The notes beneath the pieces are model-generated. The model was not told where the DNA came from. It saw only the letters and a program-made list of their open reading frames with translations, and made no database searches. A DNA stretch of 64,000 nucleotides from Jiangella mangrovi (GTDB taxonomy: Bacteria; Actinomycetota; Actinomycetes; Jiangellales; Jiangellaceae), in contig NZ_JACHMM010000001.1 in NCBI RefSeq assembly GCF_014204975.1, positions 372,001 to 436,000 of the forward strand, written 5' to 3'. A program made the position numbers and the translations under genes. Positions 32,537 through 38,941 of the stretch are shown one piece after another. Position 1 is the first letter of the stretch; each line of letters begins with the position of its first letter.

Positions 32537-32638
32537 TGATCATGGAGAAGGGCAGGGTCCACGGCACTGTAGACCTGCACTTCCCCATGATCATCCAGGA
32601 TCGGTGGGGTGATGGCACCACCGATCCTTGATGATCAT
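32537..32638. repeat. Intergenic palindrome family B, copy 2 (double hairpin)
   Basis: The first hairpin runs TTGATCATGGAGAAGGGC...CTTCCCCATGATCA. The second runs TGATCATCCAGGATCGGTGG...CCACCGATCCTTGATGATCA. They meet at a shared TGATCA. It lies between convergent tetR and the AI-2E-family gene and matches copies 1 and 3. Confidence 0.8.
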
Positions 32639-32737
32639 GGGACGGATGCCGCTCGACGGCGCAAGCTGGCTTGTCGCCCGCCCGGGCCGGGTCGCACACG
32701 CACGCCACGACCCTAGGATCCGCGGGCCGCGCGAAAG

Positions 32738-34033
32738 CTAGCCCGGCGGTGCGGGCCCGGACTGCTCGCGCGTCGACGCGAGGTAGCTGCCGACGGTGTT
32801 GACCAGCGCGACGATCGGCACCGCGATGATGGCGCCGATGATCGAGCCGGCCAGCGTGCCGATGGCGACGGCGACCGCGACGGCCAGCGGGTGGACGCGC
32901 ACCATGCGGCCGAGGATGAACGGCTGGAAGACGTTGCTCTCGATCTGCTGGACGACGATGAGCCCGGCCAGCACGACGATGGCGATCAGCAGGCCCTGCG
33001 TCACGAGCGCGACCAGCACGGCCACCGTCCCGGTGACGAACGCGCCGATGAGCGGCACGAACGCCCCGAAGAACACCAGCACGCCGAGCGGCAGCGCCAG
33101 CGGCACCTGCAGGATGAACAGCAGCACGGTGATGGCGACGGCGTCGAACAGCGCCACCAGCACCGTCCCGCGGATGTACTGGCCGAGGGTCAGCCAGGCG
33201 ACGTCGCCGGCGGCCGCCGCGCGGGCCCGCGCCCGCGCCGGGAACAGCCGCACCAGCCAGGTCCAGATGCGCTCGCCGTCGTAGAGGAAGAAGATCAGCG
33301 CGAACAGCGCCAGCGCCAGCCCGACCAGGATCTCGATGGCGACGGTGGCGGCGGTGGCCGCCTGCTCGGTGACGGAGCTGTCGTCCTGGAACACCGCGAC
33401 GGCGCGGTCGATGTAGCCGTCGAGCTGGGCCTCGTCGATGCTGAACGGCGGGCCGGCCAGCCAGTTGCGGACCTCTTGCAGGCCCTCTTCGGCCTGGTCG
33501 ACGACGTCCTCGAACTGGCCGCCGACGGCGTTGCCCACCAGCGTCAGCGAGCCGACCACGACGAGCAGGAACGCGACGAACACGACGGCGGCAGCGGGCC
33601 CGCGCCGCCAGCCGGCGAGGCAGAGGCGGCGCACCAGCGGCTGCAGGCCGGCCGCCAGCAGCAACCCGGCCACGAGCGGGAAGATGACGACGCGCAGCTC
33701 CCACGCGAGCCAGCCGACGCCGGCCACCGCCGCGGCGATGACGATGAGCCGCCAGCTCCAGTCGGCGGCGTCGCGGACGACGCGGGGCACCGGGTGCTGG
33801 TCGGGCGGCCGGGGCGCGTGCACCTCGGCGGGCGGTGGCGGCACCGGTCCCGGCACGGGCGCGACCGGCTCCGGCACCAGTCCGGCGGACGGCGGGACGG
33901 TGCCGTCGGGCGAGGGGATGACGCCCTCGGCGGGCGGCAGCGCGCCGGGCACACCACCGGGCGGCGCGGCCTGCTGACCGGCCGCGGCGGCCTGCGCGAG
34001 CCGCTGGCGGGCGTCGGAGAGCCAACGGGTCAT
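32738..34033 (-). CDS. AI-2E transporter family (PerM/YdiK-like) permease
   Basis: A 431-residue membrane protein. The N-terminal 95 residues are a Pro/Ala-rich cytoplasmic extension. About eight spans follow, in the usual arrangement of two, a soluble loop, then the rest. Conserved pieces are ELRVVIFPLVAGLLLAAGLQPLV, FFLYDGERIWTWL, YIRGTVLVALFDAVAI, VFFGAFVPLIGAFVTG and ESNVFQPFILGRMVRVHPLAV. Members export AI-2 or act as Na+/H+ antiporters, but most are uncharacterised. ATG 34033 is preferred over GTG 34072. It is divergent from the GGDEF-like gene. Confidence 0.85.
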   Translation of the reverse strand: MTRWLSDARQRLAQAAAAGQQAAPPGGVPGALPPAEGVIPSPDGTVPPSAGLVPEPVAPVPGPVPPPPAEVHAPRPPDQHPVPRVVRDAADWSWRLIVIAAAVAGVGWLAWELRVVIFPLVAGLLLAAGLQPLVRRLCLAGWRRGPAAAVVFVAFLLVVVGSLTLVGNAVGGQFEDVVDQAEEGLQEVRNWLAGPPFSIDEAQLDGYIDRAVAVFQDDSSVTEQAATAATVAIEILVGLALALFALIFFLYDGERIWTWLVRLFPARARARAAAAGDVAWLTLGQYIRGTVLVALFDAVAITVLLFILQVPLALPLGVLVFFGAFVPLIGAFVTGTVAVLVALVTQGLLIAIVVLAGLIVVQQIESNVFQPFILGRMVRVHPLAVAVAVAIGTLAGSIIGAIIAVPIVALVNTVGSYLASTREQSGPAPPG

Positions 34034-34110
34034 GCGCACCAGACGATCCGGCACAGGGTCAGCCTGACACACGCCCCCGACAGCCCGAGCGAGCGGCTAG
34101 CGGCGTCCGG

Positions 34111-34136
34111 GGAAATTCTTCGCCATCCCGCGTCAT
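34111..34136 (+). promoter_or_regulatory. ECF-type promoter candidate of the GGDEF-like/sigma operon
   Basis: GGAAATTCTTCG (34111-34122) is followed by GCGTCAT (34130-34136). GGAAA as -35 and CGTCAT as -10 give a 15-bp spacer, close to known ECF promoters. The GAAATTCTTCG and GCGTCAT pair recurs before the whiB gene at 38432. It lies 75 bp before ATG 34211. Confidence 0.45.
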
Positions 34137-34210
34137 GATCCGGCCCGGTCCCCGTCGTGGTGGGTGCAAGGGTCGGACCGAAGCGTGCGCGAGAACGGGG
34201 AGTTCCGAGG

Positions 34211-35068
34211 ATGACGGTGTTCAACCACGACGGCCTGCCGGCGACATCGTTGCTGGCTGCCTGGCTGGACCGGCCGATGCCGGCGAGCGCACACGACGAC
34301 GGCGCCCTTCTCGATACGGGCCGGGCGGAGGCAACCACAGGGGAGCTGCCTCCGCCCGGCGTCGAGGCGGTGATCGACGCGCTGTGCGCGGCCGAGCCCG
34401 ATCCCGAGGACGTCTCCCAGGGCCTGACGGTGTTCGCCTGGGAGCGGTCGGCGACGACGGGCGACCTCACCTGTCTGCTGGACGAGGTGGACGAGCTCTG
34501 GGACGTCCTCGAGGCGTCCGTCGGCGCCCCGCTCCCCCGCGCGACGGCACGGCACCGCGTGGTCGACGCGTGGGTCGACGCCGTCGCCGCCGAACGGGGT
34601 TCGCCCGGCCTCGACCCGCTGTCCGGACTGCACACCGCGGGCTACCTCTACGGCCGCGTCAACGAGCTCGACCGGCTGTCCGGGGTGGAGCCGTCGGCGC
34701 TGGTCCTGATCGTGGTCCGGTGGGATCCGGCGGACGGTCCGTGGCTGCGGATCGCCCGCATCCTGCAGGCGGCGTCGGCGCTGCGATCACGGGTCCGCCC
34801 GGCGGCCACGCTGAGCCAGGTCGGCACCACGATGGCGCTGGCCCTCGTACCCGACGATGCGCAGGCACGGGTCGAGCGGATCTCCTTGACGAAGGCGGTC
34901 GAAAACGGTGAACTGAGCACAGCAAATGTGCGGGTCGACGTGTTCGCTGTTCCGGACTCTCGAGTGAGATTGCCTGAACTCGTGACTCGGCTGTATGGGG
35001 GGGCTAATGTCGATCATGCCATCAGGCCGCCCAGGTACCGTCACTCAGGGAGAGGTTCCCTGGACTGA
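34211..35068 (+). CDS. Protein with degenerate GGDEF-like C-terminal domain
   Basis: A 285-residue soluble protein. The C-terminal half opens with LDPLSGLHTAGYLYGRVNELDRLSG (about residues 135-159), which resembles the D-x-L-T-G-L-x-N-R start of GGDEF domains. LVLIVVRWDPADGPWLRIARILQAASALRSRVRPAATLSQVGTTMALALVPDD follows in the expected places for the next strands and helices. No GGDEF signature is present, so it should not make c-di-GMP. The N-terminal half is helical and of no family I know. It lies 33 bp upstream of the membrane sigma factor gene and is probably its operon partner, perhaps a cytosolic regulator. Confidence 0.55.
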   Translation: MTVFNHDGLPATSLLAAWLDRPMPASAHDDGALLDTGRAEATTGELPPPGVEAVIDALCAAEPDPEDVSQGLTVFAWERSATTGDLTCLLDEVDELWDVLEASVGAPLPRATARHRVVDAWVDAVAAERGSPGLDPLSGLHTAGYLYGRVNELDRLSGVEPSALVLIVVRWDPADGPWLRIARILQAASALRSRVRPAATLSQVGTTMALALVPDDAQARVERISLTKAVENGELSTANVRVDVFAVPDSRVRLPELVTRLYGGANVDHAIRPPRYRHSGRGSLD

Positions 35069-35101
35069 GCTGCCTGGGTGGAACCGGGATAGCGAGAACA
35101 G

Positions 35102-37807
35102 GTGACGATTCCAGCAGACGCCGCCAGCGACGAACAGCTCATCGCGCGCACGCGCGAAGGCGACATGGGCGCCTACGACGAGCTGTACCGTCGCCATGTC
35201 GACGACGCCTCCAAGGTCGCCCGCATCGTCACCAACAACAGCGACGAGGCGCAGGACGTCGTCTCCGAGGCGTTCACCCGGGTGCTCACCCGGCTGCGCG
35301 AGGGCGGCGGTCCCGACCTCGAGTTCGCGCCCTACCTCAAGACGGTGGTGCGCCGCCTCGCCATCGACCGGCACCGCGGCTCGCAACGCGACGGCTCGCA
35401 GACCGACCCGTCCATCCTCGACATCCTGCCGACGGCCGACGACGCCATGGCCCGGTCCACCGACCGCCAGCTGGTCCGGCACGCGTTCGAGACGCTGCCC
35501 GAGCGGTGGCAGCAGGTGCTCTGGCACACCGAGATCGAGGGCCGCTCGCCGGCATCGCTGGCGCCCGCCCTGGGCAGCTCGGCGAACGCCGTCGCCGCCC
35601 TCGCCTACCGTGCTCGCGAGGGCCTGCGGCAGGCCTACCTCGCCGTCAACCTCTCCGCCGAGGTCCAGCCCGAGTGCCGCCCGTACGCGCCGAAGATCGC
35701 GTCGTACGTCCGCGGCACGCTGTCGGCGCACGACACGCGCGAGATGAGCGCCCACCTCGCCACTTGCGGGCACTGCCGCGAGCGGCGCGACGAGCTGCTG
35801 CTGCTCGTGTCGGACATGCGCGGCATCCTTTGGCCCGCTCTGCTGCTCCCGGCCTCCGGGGTCGCCGCCGGTGCGGTGGCGGCCGCCGGCGCGGGAGCCG
35901 CCGCCGGCGGTGGTGTGCTGGCGTTCCTCAACCCGGCCAGCTGGGGCAAGCAGGCCCGGCAGTTCGCGGCCGCCGGTGGCGCTGCCGCCGCGGCCGCGGC
36001 CATCGCCGTCGCAGCCTGGGCCCTGACCAGTGGCGACGACCCCGCCGACCCTCCCGCCGCCGCGCCCATCGTCAGCACCGAGCCCGAGCCACCGGCCGAG
36101 AACCCGCCGGCCGAGCCGCCCGCCGAGAACCCGCCCGCGCAGCCCCCGGCCGAAGAGCCCGAGGACCCGCCCGCGCAGCCGCCGGCCGACGAGCCCGTCG
36201 CCGACGACCCGCCGGAGCAGGAAGAGCCCGACACCGACGAGCCGCCGGCCGAACAGCCCGACGTCGAGCCGTCGCAGCCGTCCGAGACGCCGAGCTCCGA
36301 GCCCACGGTCGAGCCGACGCCCGACCCCACCCAGCCGCCGGTCGAGCAGGCTCCGGTCATCGACCAGCAGCCGCCGGCCAACCCCGTCGTCGTGGCGGGC
36401 GAGTCCATCACGCTGACGGTCGCGGTGTCGGGCAACCCGCCGCCGGACCTGCAGTGGCAGTACGCCGACCCGCCCGCGGGCTCCTCCGGCGGCGACGACG
36501 GCGAGCCGGTCGCGGTGACCGCCGCGAACTCCGGACCGAGGTTCTGGGTCACCCCGACCACCAGCGGCACGCCGTACCGCTACTCCGACCCGGTGCCGGG
36601 CGAGTCCACCGACGGCACCGCCGACGAGATCATCGAGCCCGCGCCGACGGCGGACGAGACCCCCGCCGACGAGCTCCCGGCCGAGGAGGACTGGGTCGAC
36701 CTCGCCGGCGAGACCAGCGAGTCGCTGGTCATCACCGAGCCGACGGCCGACCTCGACGGCCGGGCCTACCGCGTCAAGGCCACCAACCCGCTCGGCACCA
36801 TCACCACCGAGCCCGCGGTCATCTCGGTGCAGTACTCGCCGACCGTCGAGACCCACCCGCAGAGCGTCACCGTCGAAGAGGGCGGCACCGCGGTCTTCGA
36901 GGCCACGGCCGTCGCCAACCCCGACGCCATGACCATCACCTGGCAGGTCCGCGCGCCCGGCGGCGAGTGGGACGCGCCCGACACCGCCATCGCCACCACG
37001 CGGCAAGAGGGCGTCACGTCGACGCTCGAGCTCACCGGCGTCGGGTCCGAGCGCGACGGCTACCAGTACCGCGCCGTGTTCACCAACGACGTCGGCGAGG
37101 CCGCGACCGAGCCGGCCACGCTGACGGTGCACTGGGAGCCCGAGGTCACCGAGCAGCCCGAGTCGGCCGAGGTCGGGCCCGGCGCCGACGTCGAGTTCAC
37201 CGCCAGCGCCTCCGCCAACCCCGAGGGCACCTGGGCCTGGGAGTCCGCGACGTCGTCCGACGGCCCGTGGACACCGGTCCCCGACGCCACCGGCTCCGGT
37301 TCCGACGCCGTGCTCACGCTGACCGGTGTCGCACTCGAGGACGACGGCACCCGCTACCGCGCCGTCTTCACCAACGAGCTCGGGTCGGTCACCACCGACG
37401 CCGCGACGCTCGAGGTGGTGCGGGCCGGCCGGTTCGAGGTCGACCTCGGCGACCACGGCACCCGCTGCCTCGTGGTCGACGGCCAGGGCATCCCGCGCGC
37501 CGGCGACTGCGCCGACGCCCCCAGCCGCGGCTGGGAGGTCCCCGACGACGGCACCATCGTCTGGCGGGCCACGGGCCAGTGCCTCGACGGCGTGCACCCC
37601 ATCGACGCCGTCGTGCTTGCCGCCTGCGACGACAGCAACAGCCAGCAGTGGAACCTCGACCCCGAGACGTCGTCCAGCCAGTTGGTCAAGAGCGTGAAGT
37701 ACCACGGCTTCGTCCTCGACATCGAGCAGGTGGCCGCTGACGGCCGGCTGATCCTCTTCCCGGTCCACCAGGGGGTCAACCAGCAGTTCCGCTACATCCA
37801 GCCGTAG
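35102..37807 (+). CDS. Membrane-tethered ECF sigma factor with zinc finger, Ig-like domains and C-terminal ricin-type lectin domain
   Basis: A 901-residue fusion. Residues 10-95 are sigma region 2 (AYDELYRRHVDDASKVARIV, then EFAPYLKTVVRRLAIDRHRG). Residues 120-182 are region 4 (LPERWQQVLWHTEIEGRSPASLAPALGSSANAVAALAYRAREGLRQAYL). An anti-sigma-like zinc motif follows, His218-x3-Cys222-x2-Cys225. Hydrophobic stretches are at 242-276 and 287-309, and a Pro/Glu/Asp-rich stalk at 312-415. Then come about three Ig-like domains (416-577 with an acidic insert, 580-676, 680-773) and a ricin-B-like domain (777-901; SQQW near 847, NQQF near 893). The likely topology is sigma inside, lectin outside. GTG 35102 has a weak ribosome site. 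Ligand and regulon are unknown. Confidence 0.85.
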   Translation: MTIPADAASDEQLIARTREGDMGAYDELYRRHVDDASKVARIVTNNSDEAQDVVSEAFTRVLTRLREGGGPDLEFAPYLKTVVRRLAIDRHRGSQRDGSQTDPSILDILPTADDAMARSTDRQLVRHAFETLPERWQQVLWHTEIEGRSPASLAPALGSSANAVAALAYRAREGLRQAYLAVNLSAEVQPECRPYAPKIASYVRGTLSAHDTREMSAHLATCGHCRERRDELLLLVSDMRGILWPALLLPASGVAAGAVAAAGAGAAAGGGVLAFLNPASWGKQARQFAAAGGAAAAAAAIAVAAWALTSGDDPADPPAAAPIVSTEPEPPAENPPAEPPAENPPAQPPAEEPEDPPAQPPADEPVADDPPEQEEPDTDEPPAEQPDVEPSQPSETPSSEPTVEPTPDPTQPPVEQAPVIDQQPPANPVVVAGESITLTVAVSGNPPPDLQWQYADPPAGSSGGDDGEPVAVTAANSGPRFWVTPTTSGTPYRYSDPVPGESTDGTADEIIEPAPTADETPADELPAEEDWVDLAGETSESLVITEPTADLDGRAYRVKATNPLGTITTEPAVISVQYSPTVETHPQSVTVEEGGTAVFEATAVANPDAMTITWQVRAPGGEWDAPDTAIATTRQEGVTSTLELTGVGSERDGYQYRAVFTNDVGEAATEPATLTVHWEPEVTEQPESAEVGPGADVEFTASASANPEGTWAWESATSSDGPWTPVPDATGSGSDAVLTLTGVALEDDGTRYRAVFTNELGSVTTDAATLEVVRAGRFEVDLGDHGTRCLVVDGQGIPRAGDCADAPSRGWEVPDDGTIVWRATGQCLDGVHPIDAVVLAACDDSNSQQWNLDPETSSSQLVKSVKYHGFVLDIEQVAADGRLILFPVHQGVNQQFRYIQP

Positions 37808-37870
37808 GGCGTGTCTGACGGATCGTCCGCAGGCAGTCATCGGCCGCCGCTGTTGGTGCCCCGGTTCTCG

Positions 37871-37957
37871 TGTCATGGAGAAGGGCAACTCGATCAGCAC
37901 CTTTCCATGATCGTCAAGGATTGGTGGGGTGATGACCCCACCAATCCTTGATGATCA
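37871..37957. repeat. Intergenic palindrome family B, copy 3
   Basis: TGTCATGGAGAAGGGC...CCTTTCCATGATCG is joined to TCAAGGATTGGTGGGG...CCCCACCAATCCTTGATGATCA. The second hairpin has a near-perfect 18-bp stem. It lies 64 bp after the sigma-lectin gene and probably ends its transcription. Confidence 0.8.
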
Positions 37958-38319
37958 AAGGCGGCCGGTCGCGGAATCGACAATCCGCCTGGCAGTCCCT
38001 GGCGTGTCGAGGCCCGATGGTGCACGCCTCGGCCACGTCGGTGTGAGATCCCAGCATGATCGGTGTAGCGCTGCTGTCGCTGTGGCAACAGTTTCCGCAC
38101 CCCACACGGGGCAGTGATCTCGCACCGTTGCGATGCCGTCAGCGCCCGAAGGGCGGGCAGACGCACTCCTGCGACGGTCGCGCCGCCGAAGATCCACCAG
38201 ACACGGCCGGGCCGCGTTCGGGCTGCGTTCCGGGCCGGATGTGCCGGACTGCGGCGGTCTGATTTCCGCCCCTCTGAACGCCTTCGGACTGCCCTTTCGA
38301 CCGGTTCGTCCGCGGCCCA
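37958..38319. other. Gene-less stretch between family B copy 3 and the whiB promoter
   Basis: No frame here looks like a gene: the candidates on both strands lack family motifs, start in palindromic DNA or overlap the whiB promoter. Base composition is close to that of the genes. A degraded gene or a regulatory RNA cannot be excluded. Confidence 0.35.
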
Positions 38320-38355
38320 GAAATTCTTCGAGAAATTCTTCGTCAGGCGCGTCAT
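38320..38355 (+). promoter_or_regulatory. Direct repeat and ECF-type promoter candidate before the second whiB
   Basis: AGAAATTCTTCG is repeated in tandem (38320-38331 and 38331-38342 share the junction base), followed by GCGTCAT (38349-38355). The second repeat plus GCGTCAT resembles the promoter candidate at 34111-34136. It is about 77 bp before the whiB ATG. Confidence 0.45.
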
Positions 38356-38431
38356 AGCCGCGCCCTTCCACTGTCTTGTCGATCAAAGGGACCTGATCAC
38401 CCGACACGACGGCGAAGGGGGAACTGGCCGC

Positions 38432-38710
38432 ATGACCGCGTTGGCCGATCACATGAACACGCACGCAGAGGACTGGTTCGAGCTGCGGGACGCGTGGCGG
38501 GCGTACGCCGCCTGCCGGGGCATGGACACCGATCTCTTCTATCCCGAGGGTCGCGGCAGCACCCTGCGGGCCAGGGAACAGATCGCCAAGAACATCTGCT
38601 CGTCCTGCCCGGTCGCGCAGCAGTGCCGGGAGGCCTCCACGGCCCTTCCGGAGCGGTACGGCATCTGGGGCGGGCTGACCGAGGCCGAGCGGGGCTGGTC
38701 GCGCCGCTGA
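38432..38710 (+). CDS. WhiB-family transcriptional regulator
   Basis: A 92-residue WhiB protein. Fe-S ligands are Cys28, Cys56, Cys59 and Cys65 (in AACRGMDTDLFYPEG and ICSSCPVAQQC), followed by the GIWGGLTEAERGW turn. It ends directly after this turn with SRR, so it lacks both the long basic tail of WhiB1 and the AT-hook of WhiB7. The assignment to a Wbl class is open. ATG 38432 gives a normal length; the upstream frame to 38114 is not supported. An ECF-type promoter candidate lies 77 bp upstream, like that of the sigma-lectin operon. Confidence 0.88.
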   Translation: MTALADHMNTHAEDWFELRDAWRAYAACRGMDTDLFYPEGRGSTLRAREQIAKNICSSCPVAQQCREASTALPERYGIWGGLTEAERGWSRR

Positions 38711-38890
38711 CGGCCGGCCTCCCCCGCCCCGCCACCCCACCGGCACGCCCAACTCGGAACACCACCCGCACGACGCCTGGAAATGGCCGAAGTCACACTC
38801 TTCGTGGCGCCACGGATATTGTGACCCGCACCACATCCCTTCTCCTCGATCTTCCGGCCCGCCGCATTCCGCGGACCCGGCGGAAAGGCC

Positions 38891-38935
38891 GTGTCAGCCG
38901 AGTGTCAGGCGGATGTCAGACCAGCCATCGATACT
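38891..38935 (+). promoter_or_regulatory. Triple 11-bp direct repeat and promoter of the MMPL gene
   Basis: GTGTCAG (38891), GTGTCAG (38902) and ATGTCAG (38913) recur exactly 11 bp apart, so on one helix face. GATACT (38930-38935) lies 6 nt before ATG 38942 as a likely leaderless -10. The repeats cover the -35 region, as for OmpR/PhoB-type or SARP activators. Confidence 0.55.
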
Positions 38936-38941
38936 GGTCGC

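Noticed and set aside
36030..36416. Pro/Glu-rich repeats in the sigma-lectin gene considered as a DNA repeat array or CRISPR-like structure
   Set aside because: The units are irregular in length and keep the reading frame; this is a protein stalk.
34831..38355. Possible genes of 60-150 codons between the sigma-lectin gene and whiB (for example 37894-38355 minus, 38056-38262 plus)
   Set aside because: They start or end in palindromic DNA, show no family pattern and cover the whiB promoter candidate.
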